From Melanocharis versteri (lineage: Eukaryota > Chordata > Aves > Passeriformes > Melanocharitidae): 64,000 nucleotides of DNA. Every line of letters starts with the position of its first letter. Position 1 is the first letter of the stretch. Position numbers and translations under genes: made by a program. The DNA is taken from the NCBI GenBank assembly GCA_013397845.1, contig VZTG01007436.1, positions 2,978,005 through 3,042,004 of the forward strand, given 5' to 3'. A model generated the notes under the pieces. It saw only the letters and a list, made by a program, of their open reading frames with translations. It did no database searches and was not told the DNA's origin. Shown here one piece after another: positions 51,000-64,000 of this stretch.

Positions 51000-53900
51000 C
51001 AGGTGCCAGAGAAATCCATCTGTACTCCTTGGAAGTGCCAAAACACACAGAACTGGAAAATGTTGCTGCAGACACTCTCGGATCCAAAATTACTGCAAAA
51101 GACGACATAAACCTCCAGCCAAGGAATCTAGTAATTTATGGCAGCAGTTCTGTTCTTGTCCCAATTAGAAATAAAAGGCAAAGGTTTCTAATAAAGCTGC
51201 TTAGTTTCCTGATATTCATTTTAGACCAACATTTGAAATACACAAGTTAGGTATTATTACAGTTGTTTTTCCTATTTATATTGCACAGAAAGTCACATTA
51301 CAGGACAGATAAGATGGACAAAAGTTCCAAATTTCTCTTGGATCCACATATACTGAAGATATCAGGGACTTACTATCAACACAAACATGAATTTGTAAGT
51401 ACTTCCTTAGAAATTGGTCCTGCTTTCAATTCTGATCAGATGTAACTAATTCATTTCCAGTTTCCTGTGGATCACTTTGATTTATTTGACTGATGCAAAA
51501 CAGACTACAAAATCGGGATATTTATATATATGGAACTTAAAGGATCAGAAACTATAGCACGGCCCACAGAAAGGATAATGGAAGGAGGAGCTTACTGAGC
51601 TTCCAAGTTCGACTTGCTATCAGCCTGCTAAACAGACTAGAAATTATTAGAAATTAAGCCCTTATTGAGAGTTTAGTGGTTTCTGAGGGATTAAGAGCAC
51701 TAAGTCTTTGCAACTGTGTATAGTATTGTAGAAAAGTAGTTTTGTCGGGATTAATATAAAAAACTTGAAGGTGGCAGCCTGTATATATATCATGAACACA
51801 CTATAAACAATCTTGCATGAACCCTAAGATATAACAAAACAGTAAAATTGAAGGCGTGGCAATGTTAACTAGCATTCAAGACAAAATTGGAATTATATTT
51901 TTGTCTCAAGCAAGCTACCTTCCTTTTTTGGCACTTAAGTACTTCTTCTATTGCTTTCTAGTGATTATTCAGTTATGAATTCTATGTACAATTAACTTAG
52001 TTTTGGAATCTCTAAGTAGACTGGCAGACACAGGTGGAAGAACACTATTTAAATCCTAATGACTCTTCAGGTCAGTTTAGGCTCTGTTAAAGACAGACTC
52101 ATAAGAAGGTACAGAAAGCCTTTTATTCATGGAGAATAACATATAAATAACACTTTTCTACATAATTTTCTCATTTAAAGTGAAAGAGAGAAATAAACAT
52201 GTGACTACACATTAAGAATTTTTTAATTTAACTTCATCCTGACATGATATCCTTTAGTAAACTTCTACATCTTTGTAGTCATGACATTATTTGCTTACTT
52301 GCTAATATTACAGATTTTTTTTTTTAGAAGTCTGGTTGTACTAGAATACAATAAATCATTGGTGAGCAAGCAAAAAATTCCCTTTTATATGATGCTTTGA
52401 AGCCAGCAATGGCTAGATAATGTGTCCACAAGATGACACAACAGGGAAATAGCTTACTTTGTAAGGATATTCACATGATGTAAAACTCACAGAGTCAGAA
52501 TGCACAATGAGGTTTTTTTATTTTGGGATAGCCTAAAGGATATGACAGGCAAATTAAAGCTGTTCCTACTTCGCTCCCTCATACCTTTTCTTTCTTCCTC
52601 AAGCAAGACTATGAAATTAACTGCTGCCACAATTCTGACCTAGTAGAATTTCTATCTTTAGTTCAGCAGGACCTAAATATTATCTCCAGATCTCAGAACA
52701 CTATAAATAATTCCTGCTATTTCTTACCTGCCATCAAAAACTATGGAAGACTCTCAGAGGTTTCGTTTAGCCCTGGCTGGAAAGTAATTTCTCACTCTGC
52801 TGAAATTCAGCCTCACAGTAATAACTGTTCACATAGCAAAGCTTAGGACAGTCTGAGGTTTTAAAGAATCTTCTCTAACAGAGCTTCCCCCTGCCCCCTA
52901 AAATCTGAACTGATTTCAGCTTTTTCTGTCATTTCAGCAGCACCTTGGGCCCTTCCTTATTTCTGTCCTTTCCACTTAATTCAGTTCTTGGTTAGACAAA
53001 TGAAATTTTTCACTACTGGCCAAAATTCAAATCTATGATTATTCCCCAAGACCTGAAGCTGAAATTTCCCTCAATTTAAGTTGCCCTTTTTAGCTTAGAA
53101 ACAAGACAGAGTAACATTTAATAACCTACCAAGCAGGTACAAAATATTTTTCCTGTGTACGTACTTGTTGATTTCCTTCACAGAACTACCATTACAATAA
53201 CTGTCTTATTTTTAAAACCAACTTTGTTCAAGAGAAGACTGCCTTAACATGCCTTAAGCTTTTTCTTAAATTTCATAAAGTACTTATTTACTAATATGAG
53301 GGAACTCAGTATATTTTTCCAACAGATTTGAAGTTAGCAACAAAATACAGACCAATTAAAGACAGGACCATGGTAAATGCACTTCAGCAAGGGTTTTGCC
53401 TTAGTATATCTATCCATTATTACACATCCTTGTTTTTCACTTCGGAACTGTGCTTTTGGTTTTGGGGTCAGGGGAGCATTTTATTTTATGGGACAAGGGA
53501 AGTACGGGAAACGCAAAATTATCTAAGGCATTAAAGCATCTTAAAGGCATCTAATGCCATAAGCTGCTTTCAATGCCTTCGATCTGTTTAAAGGAGGAGG
53601 GGGACCGAAAAAACACACAAGCAAAAAGTATTTCTGAAGGAAAACAAGAAGCCTTAGTGAAATAGTGGTGCAGGAGGCATACTGATATAAACTTTCAAGG
53701 AGGACATTTGTAATATTTGGGGGCAAAGATACGAAAACCCAAGATTATCATTCAGGAAGATGCAGAGGTGGAGTTGAGGTTATCAAGTGCAAAACTTACT
53801 CTTGGTGACGAAGGGTTACAGCTCTGGACTAGCTTTGGACAGCTGTTTCTAGCAGTGTAGCTAAAAAGGGAGAGGTGAGGGGATGCAGAATAGGCAACCA

Positions 53901-56900
53901 GATACAGTAACAGAATGGCTGCAAGTACAAGCACAGGCAGCAAGGCATCTCAAGGCACGAACACAAGAGCCAGTCTGCCCATGGACCTTCCAGGGCAAGA
54001 CCTTTCCACATAGACAAAAACTGATCTTTTACCATAATGTTACTAAGCTTTCACATTTGGTATCAAGCACAGGCAGAGCTGTCCTTGGAAAGGCATGTCC
54101 TTGAATTATTACACTTATATTTAACTGCCACCACTAACATTCTCAGTTGTGGTTTTATCTCACATCTAGATATATAAGGTTAATCTTGGCAAAAAATTCC
54201 AGACAATATTAATAGCTTGAAGGGGTGATGTAATAGTAGAAATGAATGCACCTTGTAGTTACAGTTTTCTAAGCAATAAAAAGACTCCAGCCTTAGAAAT
54301 TCACTGGAGAGCAGGTAGCATTGCACAGTCTGCATGTTAGAACTGTACTGGTAGCCTCTGTTTTATTTTTTCTCCCCTTAAAAAAACACTGGAAATTAAA
54401 ATACTGCCCAAATACTGTTAAGGTTTTACAAAATAAGTCTTTCTTTGGTCCTTGGAAAAAGAAATAACAACCCCTACTCTTTTTAAATACCATTTTTAAT
54501 TATTTTACAGGTAGATTCTGTTGCACTGGCAGACCTGAGCCAAGCCTCGATACTAAATAAGAATGTTACTCTGTATTCCATGCTAGCAATCATTCAAAAC
54601 CTACTATATAAGCACAATGAACGCTGCGAATTTTCTATTAGGAATCTAGATTGAAGGGCCTTTGGCAGCTTTTGAAATCGGGCCTTTAACTGCTCTCAGA
54701 TATCTGTTTACCAGTCATCACCTATTTGCACAACTGACAAGGTTCTGGAGCTAAACCATCCCAGCTCTCTGTACTTTCTACAGATGTATCAAATAAACCA
54801 CATGATGTCTCAGGTATGGAATTTGAAGCAACCAGTATTTCTGGTGCCTGTAATTGAGTAACTCATGGACATTTGCTTGTGGAAGCACCTACAAACACAA
54901 ATTACCCAGCGCAGGGGACAAAACTGGAGCTTGAAACATCAGGGGAACCAAGACAACTGTTCAGTTTGTGTTGTGTCCTTAAGTGGCTTGAAATTCATGT
55001 TAAGCCAGAACTAGAAAAGACATTTTGAGGACCCTCCACAGGATTAGAAGCAATGCAGTTGACTGAAGTGGATAAAACTCTCCCATGCTCTCAGTGCACT
55101 CTTGCCTTACAATCACTAAGAGAATATGTCATGGCTATTTTCCCAAAGGACTGCAGGACCGAAATCCACACTCCCCCTGGTTCCAACTCTGCTCATGAGG
55201 ATTTGCTTACTTATTGTTCCATGACCATGTAAAAGCCAAATAACCAGGCTAGATGTAAGACCATGGCAACAGTATATTGCCCAACACACAGCTCAGCTGC
55301 AGGAAACATTCACCTTTCAGAATAAAACTTCAAAAGATGTTCAAGTCTCACAGTCCAACAGAACAAAAATAGCACTTCAGGCATTTTTCTGCATCACTGT
55401 TACAGTTAATCTGAACAGTCAAAATGGTACTGGACAATCCCCATTAGGAGGCAGCTTCAAAGGGACGCAGGGCTGATGGGTCTATGCACCAGCCAAAATC
55501 TATTCTGCTCTAACACAATTTCACAAGAAGACAATTTGGTTAAAACTTAGGGAAATTTTAGCACAATTAGCCCAGAAGGACACAGTTTAATTTGCTTTTT
55601 AAAAAACACTGCCCACCTTCTAAAATATGCTGGAATGTTTTCCAAGATAAGTAAATCACCTTCTTTTGCCTGTTACTTCTGCAGCAACTGCATATTGTTC
55701 ATCAACTAGCTCTTCAGTGACCTTTATTACTTTTAACGTTTTCAGAGTCAAAGCACTTCAGGATTATTTCAAAGTCAAACCAGTGAAACGTAAAGTTATT
55801 TTTATGCCTGTATTGAGTTGGTCATCACTATCTGACATTCAGAGAACAATTAAGGACACACAGCCAAGGTAATTTTTCCTAATTAGAACAGTATCTGTAC
55901 AGTCTGAGATGACTTCTTTCAAACTTGAAACCGAAATCTGCTTCTTCAATGAAAAAGTTGTTTCCTCTACCTGAAACACAAACACTTTGCTAGACTGCTG
56001 GAACTGAATGCATTTATTTTTATAAAAACAGCATGAAAGCATTTTCGAAGTGAAAAGGAGAAGTGAAAAGGTATTTTGATGACTCAGAAAAAAAAATGCT
56101 TGGAAAAAAGGGTATGCATAAATTAGACAAGGTCAGTGCTGGGAGACTTGATTTTTACTTCTCTGAACACCAATATTTACCTACCTAAACAATCAGAAGT
56201 GAAATCATTATTCATTATGATAAAATTACTATTATGGGGAATCATCATTATTGCCATAATAAACATTTTCTTTGAAAGGGTAGTTCCAATTCAAATAAAC
56301 CGTTCCAGCTCATCTTTGAATTGAGGAACACGGAGAAATATCTGGTTTTAAGGCCACAGAAATGTCTGCTGAAATACACATCAACAGCGTGACTTCTAGG
56401 TCTAAAGGCAGAAAAGTAAACAAATCCTACCCTCTAAAAATAGCACCAACATCACAATCTGGAGGTTTTATTTTTTCAGGTGAAAAAATGTGGAAAGACA
56501 GACGTCACCATCTTATTTGCTCACTTCCAATATCAAACGCCATTAAAATGCCACAGTTTCTGAGACATAATTAGAAATGCTTCCAGTAATGCTTCATTTT
56601 TCACCATCTGATGCCACCCACTGATAAAAAGCACAGAGACACGGAAATCAATAGGCAACACTCACTGAAGTAGTGGGGGTTCTGATGCACTTTACAGTGG
56701 ATAAACATTGTGCCTTAGGTAAGAGAAACCCTACCCTTATACCCGGCCCTCACTGCACCTCATCAAGAATTTCTACCAAAACATAAATACATCAACCATT
56801 CCTGGAACTATTATTTGTTGCAAGGGCTCAGTCCACACCCAGTGCTGAAGGCTCACACCACCAGCCATTCAGGATGCCATCTTCCCATGCAGTAATGATT

Positions 56901-59900
56901 TCTGCTTTGTGTAGCATGACCTCACCACCCTTTAGAAAGCTCTGCTTCAGAAGACCAGAGAAATATTTTGGAAAATGGCTGTAATTACAACACAAAATTA
57001 TTACAGAATCTATTTAAAAAAAAAAAAAAATCTAGCGCTTTTAGCTTCATGCTTTTCCCCCACTGTACTGCTCAATCATTAGCATATTCATATTTTCTGG
57101 ATCGTGCTATCAAAATCTACATAACAGAGATGAACTCCCTCACACAGCAAATACGTGTGAACATCTCTTAGCAACAACCGGTCATGAGCCAGTAAGGAAA
57201 GTTAACAGTGATCCCACTTAAAACATCCTACTTATGCATACCAAATGATAATGCCATCAGTAAAAATCCAAACTGTTCGCTACAGCAGTGTTCTCCTGAA
57301 TGCCTGAAATTAAATCTTCCCCACAGTAGCCAGACACCAGAAGGAGCTGTGCTTCGTCCTTGACAGCCATTCCAAGAACACTTGCAAGGGAACAGTAACG
57401 TGTGCTTCTGTCCCCAACTGCTTCAGTTCCAAAATTCACATTCAGGCACTGCTTAAAATTCAGTATGCACAGAATATGCCTACATTACCATCACCAGAGA
57501 AATAAAGGAAGAGTAAGAGGGAAAATATTAACAGTTTTCTGTGTTACTCAACCCCGTGGAAAAGTAATTTTGCCAGTCTAATACAATCACAATACCAATC
57601 ACTGCAGCAACAAAAATCAGACTTAACAACTGGCCTCTATGAGGTCTGAAAAATATGAGCAAGCTTGATGTCAGTGGCCTCCCAATTGCATGTGTAATAG
57701 CAATATCACAATGATATTGAGGATTTTTCAGTCAGGCCAACTACATCCACTCCTCCAACTGAATGAAGGGCGCCATTAAGTTAAATTAAAAATCTGATCT
57801 CCTAGTAAGCCTAGTCTCTTCTCTCCTCTTTTCTGCCCAATAAGGCCTGTAGCAGTAATCAGAGCAATAGTTACAGGTGTAACTCCTCTCCTTTGCCGTC
57901 ATAACATTCATTGCTTCAAGGAAAAGTGAACCTCTAAAAAAAGTCAAGTCGCATCTAGATGCCTACAGATGAACTCGCTGAGTTATTTCATACACACACT
58001 TTGTTTTCTGGTATTTATATTGGCCAGAAGGCTCAGCTCCTTACAGCCCTGAGAGTTACAAAGGGGGTAAAAAAAACCCCAACACTTTCTCATTTTACTA
58101 TACGCTTAGAACATGCTTAACTTCATGTAGCATACTTCTCAAAGGGCTTCCGTACCTTAGGTAACAGGCAATTAAGTATTCACAAATCTATTTGGGGTAG
58201 ATGGAAAAAGAACACTGCCATTAAGCATAAATCAAGAAGAGATGAGTGAACTAGTTCAGAAAGACAGATAGAAACAAAGCCCAACCTGACTATCTGTGGA
58301 ACACTCCAACCACACTAAGTGAAGAGGGACCAGAATTAACTTTGCAAGAATGAACTTCCCTCAAACAAGGTAATAAAGACAAAAGCCAAAAGTGCTGTGT
58401 TGCAAAAGTGAAATATAACGGAAAAAACAGCAACAAGGCAAGCAATGTCTTCACTAAATTCAGTCCATTTTCTTGAATGGAAGGCAGTGAGTTTGAATTG
58501 ATTGGAATGTACCAAAGAGGGATACTAACTGCTTGTTACCAAACTAACTGCTTCTTAGTAAAAAAGACTGAAAAGTACTTTCAAAGTAGCTCTTGAACAG
58601 AACTTTCATCTCTAAGAAATGGATCTACACATTCTTGGAAAAAACATGTGTTACAGTTTTTAGGAAAATGCACTAAATACTTTCTTTAATGCAGCAGTTA
58701 GCGCTTGCATTAAGTGGAAAAACTAAACCTGTCTCAGCTCATTACATTTTCTGTAACATCTAACATCTCCTGAAGTATTCCTCTATCTTCATGCTTTCGT
58801 CAACTTTTATTTGACCTTAAGTCAAAAACAGATATGCATTTTTCATCTTGAATCCTTCGATACACACAGACTTGTCTGAATTACAATAGCTACACTGAAA
58901 ATTATGTTGCCATTCAGCTAGCTGTGACAGAAATAACTGTCTGAATTACTATCTAGGGGAAGCAGCCCTCCACTAAAGTTAAGACCATTATCTCTGCTAG
59001 ATACTTTATTCAAAATCATCCAGCTTCAGTGTGGGTTGTATAGCTTCATCACTTTTTTTGTACTGGCATATCTCATATCGAGTAAAAAGGAAATTATTCT
59101 TATATACTCAACACAAAATGATCAAAATGTTTCGTAGCTTATCAGTTCAGACCTTTCATATTAATTTCAAGCATATACCCTGTAGAACTCTCTGAAATTG
59201 TAAATACTAGTTTTAAAAATATTACTTGGTAGGTTTTGATGGCTGTTATCAGGCATTCAACAGGGAAGTTATAAGCCATTCTCCTTCATATACCACTTGT
59301 ACATTACTCATACCTCAGGAACACTGAAGTCCTTAACTGATTTCCCACTGATGGCTTAAGCAAAGTATTTGTTTGTTGGAGAGTCGAACAGGACAGTTAT
59401 TGTCCAGCTGGGATTCTGTGAAGCCATACGTCAATAACTTGGGAGTAGTTTCAATCAAATGCTCTAAATGCTTATAAGGCTGAGAGAGGACTTACTAAGA
59501 ATGAATCACCTATCTGCTGATTAGGTATTTTGGCAACTTCTGGAAAGTAAAGATGTTAAATAAATGACACCACAGACACAGGCTGGCCACCACTAGTACA
59601 GTGTTCTACAAGATTTCAAAAAGCTTCTCACTTGAAGTCTGTCATAATGCCAAAAGCATGATACGTTCATAAACTGGAAGAGAAAGTATACAGAAAGAAA
59701 CTGGGTTAAATCCAGATGGATACTTCCAGATAAAAATCCCTTACCAATAGTCTAAAGTAAGAAAATTCTGCAATTAATTTATTCTGTTCTAAACAATTTA
59801 AAACATTTAAGATGCAAAATCTAACAGAATGTAGTCAGAGAATAAGGCAGAAGCCCCTCTGCTGATACAAGTAATTATGTATGCCATTAGTTGGTATGCA

Positions 59901-62900
59901 GCTGAACTGACTCAAAGTTTTGCATTAGCCATCATATTGCAGCCCCTGTTACACAGAAGTACCAGCTTGAGTCTACTCCCACAGTGCAATGAGCACGCCA
60001 TGAAGTGGCTGTGAATCACAGATGGCACCAGCAGAGATCTCTCCATTCTCATCTTTAGTCATTCTGCAGGCAGGGAAATGCACTGGCTGCAGAGCCCCCA
60101 CCTCCTGCAGTTTCAGCAGCAGCTCGACTCTGCTTTGCCACAGACAATCAGCTTACCTGCCACTGCCTGGCTCTTTAGCCTGGAGACGTGTTCTGTGTTC
60201 ACTGCACACTAAATCCCTTGTGCACTGCTGACACTGCAGCACTTTTTAAAACCTACAGATTAAGCCACTTATCCCCTGCCTTGGCCTGCAAGGCAGTTCT
60301 CATTCACAGGTGAACTCTGTGCAGATATCAAGGGCACAGCGTGAATTACTAATGTGCCACACCTGGTAACACTTCAAGTTTTCCCCCTCGTAACTATTTC
60401 TGCAGGTGGTATTGTTATGGAACATCGAAATAATTATATAAAAAATAGAATCAGAAGTTTCACTTTCTAAAAGTGGCAGCATCAAATATTTCAGCACACC
60501 TAACATTCAACATTTTAAAGTAGCTATTTGACAATATAGAAGCAGAAAGTATTCGATACCATGAGCACGTGGTTCCATCTGTTATACAATTTAATCCTCC
60601 AAAAAGTTTGAAGTTACTTCTATATATGCTAAAGAAACAGAATTAATTGGTCTCTTGGCCAGTAGCATTATAGGAAACATCCTGTTCTTCCTTCCTTTTC
60701 ACGATTAACTCCCTACAAGTCCAAAGGAAGTCAGAAGCACTAGCCTAGCTAACTAGAAATATCAAGTATCTTTACCAAAAATCAGGACAAATATTCCCAT
60801 AGCACAGAGAAGTGAAAAGCACTGGGTTAACATAATGGCTAAACAGAAGAGAAACAAGAAAAAAACCCTCCAAACTACTTAACTAGCTCAGTGTTAAAAG
60901 AGGCCTGGAACACAGTGCTGAGACAACAGCAATATCTGTATGACAGACCCCTGGCCACTAAAATCAATGCTGATTGCAACATGAAAAAGCAGAGTCCCTA
61001 AGACAACTTGCCAGGGAAGGATCTGTTGTGAAGCAGCAAAAGAGCTTGGGCAGCACAGCCAGCGGTGAGTAGAGAACACAGCTGTGCAGTACAACTGCAT
61101 CTGCTTCGCTGCTGCTGTGCCAGGACAGCATACCAATACCCTAGAAGGCTACAGCACTTCTGTTGTAGATGTGACCTACATACAGAAATCACATCTTGCA
61201 AGTCTTGTCTGCAATACCAATAAATTATTCAGAGCATAGCCAAATTTCCTTGTGTTCTCAGAAAATTCAGGATAAACAATGCCATGGCTATGTGCCGCCT
61301 CCTCTCTTCACTTCTGCAGAACCTATGTTTACCCATGCTGAAAAGCTGTCAAGGGGCTGGTACATCCACATAGAAAAAGTTAAATTTAGTAAAAATGTAA
61401 AGCCAGTTCTGCTACACTACAATACAAAAATAACACCTGTTCCTCCAAGGAGACAATGTGTTTCCTCTTGCTTTCCTTCAAACTGGGACAAATCAGCCTC
61501 CACCCTTACCTGTCTCCCTCCCTAGACTGCCAGTGCTGTCATGTAGCTGTGATCTTCAGCAGGAATGGGCAGTGGTTTGCTGAATTGTGTATCTGAACTC
61601 AGTATGCTTAGCTGAGAGTCCAAATTTTGAATTTCACTTCATACATGGAGTAGATACATGCACATACACACACAATACAGCATGTGTACGTATACACATA
61701 CAAATATGGTACAGGAGAACCCTAATTTGCTCTGAACAGTTGCTTGATGAGTGGAAACAATAATCCAAGGTTATCTGAAATGCATTAGCACTGTTAGAAA
61801 TGGCAGACTTTATAACAAATATTAAGACCTGCAATGCTTACTTCACCCTTACCTTCTTTCCACCTCATAATGAAATATTTTAAGCTTCAGAGAAAAAAAA
61901 TCATGGCAGATTTGAGTCTTAACTAACATCTTGTACTAGCTACTTAACAGCTCATTATCATGAAAACATGCTAACAACTGTGCATTTTTAAGAATTAAAC
62001 AGCTTAAGGACCATCTCCACAAACAGACATACCAAGGAGGAAATATTTTTGTTATCTTGGCAACATCAGAAAGAGTGGAAAAAACCCAACCCTATGACAC
62101 TAACAGTTATTATCTATTGAAAGTTTATGATCTGAGAACAATACAACTAAAAATGTACTGCATAAATGAAAGACAAAAATACTCATAGATCAGCTAAAAA
62201 AAAGCGTAACAGTTCTCTTCCATTTACACTTTTCAGAAAAGTTTGACACTGAGTAATAAGGTAAAACAGGATATCCTTACACTTCTTGACTTTTAAACTC
62301 ACTGGCTTTTTATTTCTGCATAAACTAAAATACTGGCCACTGTTACTAAGCACTATTTTCTTAGCTAAAAAAGTATAGCGGCATAAAACTACAAAGGTAC
62401 ATTCAAAGGACTTTGCACAAAAGGCTCTTTGAAAAGTGGTTTTTATTAGGGGCATTCACATTCACCACTTGGTAAATGTTATAAACCAGAAAAATATTAG
62501 ATAGTATCAAAGTGAGAACTGGCAATATTACAGCATTTAAATTATAAATTAATTATCTGAATCTAATTTAGATTGGCACATGTGCATTTACCTAAGCACC
62601 ACAGGCAACTGCAATTTTGTAAATGTATATATTGCCTCCTACATGCAAAGAACAGCTTAGCACACCAACTACTACAGCGTAAGGGAATTACAGTGTACCA
62701 TGCCTGGTTTTCTCTTGAAAGCCACCAACCATGGACAAAATAAACTTTAAAAGCAAAGTTAGAAAAAAGTAAGTATTTTTATCTATTTTCCCTTGTCATA
62801 CAGTTTCTCTTTGGGACAATTTACCCCCACACATTGTGGGATCAAAATAGGAGCAAGTCCAGTTTTTTCCCAACTAGTGTGTATCACATAAAACCGCTGA

Positions 62901-64000
62901 CGCATATCACAAAGCCTCAAACTTAAAACTGAGCTAAAAATGCATTTTGTTTTTCTTCCCAGGTTCTTTAACCACAATCTAGACTGAAAAAGGTGAAGTC
63001 ATCAGCATACAGTTCACACCTTCTGTATGTCCTGAGCAGCTGGTTCTCCAGGACACGGAGAGATACAGGAAAAAGAAGGGTGAAGAAGAAAACAGAATAG
63101 GGAGGGAGCAACTCAATGTCGAGAGATCTCTACCACGGTGCCATACAAACCAGAAAATGTTATTTATTGCTGAAGCAGGTTCATGACATAAGCTACTGTC
63201 TGTGACCACTGTCTGCAGAACTCGCAGACAGCTTGTAATTGGCATCTATTCTCAGCCACACAGAGCAAATACCAAGTTGTTTTGAGACAGTTAAAACAAA
63301 AAGTCAACAACTAAAAAACTTTCACCATTTAACATTTTCCTATATAAGCTGGGAAAACAAAACCATTCATAAATTTTCTTTCCCTGTTAATTTCTCTCCC
63401 TTTACTAAATCCTCAGGCAAGGTCTATGCGCACCAAAATACTGGACATGCAGGCTATTCTTTGTGCTCTTTCCTGCTCTGTGGCCTAGAGGGAGAAATAC
63501 TTATTATGCTGTTCTCCTTAGAGCCAGCAAAAGCACTGCTGGAGGCAGAGATACTCCATCAGCTGCAGGGACTGGTGTGTACAGCACGTCTACACATGGC
63601 TTTCCCTGAGCAGCACAAATGCTCGGAAAAATACCAAATGGCTTTGGAGGGAATTTGGTATTTACTAGTGATCTAATACTTCTAAATATTTTGCATTTGG
63701 AGTTTTGTTTATTTATTTTAAATAAGGAAACGGATGAAAAGTGAAATATTGTCTCACCCACTAGTTACTGTTCATAGCACAAGGCTGAGCAAAATCCCTC
63801 CTTCAAGAGAAAGAGAACTATTCACTTTTCTTAAATCAAAATCAGGCCTTTTATCCTGGATCTTCCACATTCTTAACCAAGGTCTTAACAGTGTTTTGTT
63901 GTGTCACAAAAAAGAATACAAACAAAATATAGAGAAACAGAAGATGCCATCAAAAAAAAACCTGTCAGCCTCTGTCCACTCAATTTGTAACTGACAGAAT
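51000..64000. other. Intron 1, rightmost segment, mostly featureless
   Basis: AT-rich intron with no recognised exon or clear transposon. It holds A15 at 57016-57030, a 13-bp two-copy tandem (GAAGTGAAAAGG units) at 56047-56072, and an AC/TA-rich stretch at 61655-61705. A moderately GC-richer patch at 60020-60240 has no coding signature. KCNMA1 exon 1 is not here. Confidence 0.55.
57016..57030. repeat. A15 homopolymer
   Basis: Fifteen consecutive A; no retrocopy recognised to its left. Confidence 0.8.

Larger units (their letters stand above)
1808..64000 (-). other. KCNMA1: KCNMA1 intron 1, 3' part (at least 62 kb)
   Basis: The sequence upstream of the exon 2 acceptor is intron: exon 1, which should encode the extracellular N-terminus, S0 and the membrane-proximal cysteines, is not found on the minus strand of this window. 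Intron 1 of KCNMA1 is known to be very long in vertebrates, which fits. No other exon with conserved coding sequence was recognised on either strand. An unannotated non-coding RNA or alternative first exon inside the intron cannot be excluded from sequence alone. Confidence 0.85.

Noticed and set aside
63239..63676. 145-codon open frame on the plus strand
   Set aside because: It begins at a non-ATG codon, has no recognisable domain, and lies in intron antisense to KCNMA1. Chance is the simplest reading.

Overview
This is a piece of vertebrate nuclear DNA, almost certainly from a bird. It is AT-rich, has no long open reading frames and no bacterial-style gene packing. It carries CR1 LINE fragments with the typical avian 3' tail (the ATTCTATGATTCTA-type ending). 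The CR1 tail wording looks more like a neoavian than a mammalian or fish genome, but the species cannot be named from the sequence alone.

The only protein-coding sequence I can support is one 165-base exon on the minus strand (1643-1807). Its 55-residue translation is the S0-S1 linker and the beginning of S1 of KCNMA1 (Slo1), the pore-forming subunit of the large-conductance calcium- and voltage-activated BK potassium channel. It matches the human exon equivalent to residues 62-115, with clean splice sites at both ends. The gene runs right to left, so 1-1642 is the start of the downstream intron (intron 2). Everything from 1808 to 64000 is the 3' part of the very long intron 1, and exon 1 (N-terminus, S0, palmitoylated cysteines) lies beyond the right edge.

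The intron holds CR1 fragments at 14066-14265 and 17585-17636 (plus strand) and 43674-43856 (minus strand), and a possible one at 37665-37715. It also holds a C-rich, GC-rich block at 3721-3988 two kilobases upstream of the exon, and a pair of diverged repeat copies facing each other at 45717-45777 and 47350-47410. A strong G-quadruplex motif on the transcribed-RNA strand lies at 38861-38885, and a perfect 12-bp-arm palindrome at 24429-24453. There are several homopolymers and T/G-rich (or A/C-rich) low-complexity tracts. Some stretches read like conserved non-coding elements, but that cannot be tested without an alignment.

I found no second gene, no RNA gene, no CRISPR array and no intact mobile element. 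There is no convincing sign of a wholly new biological system; the findings are small structural observations inside a large ion-channel intron.
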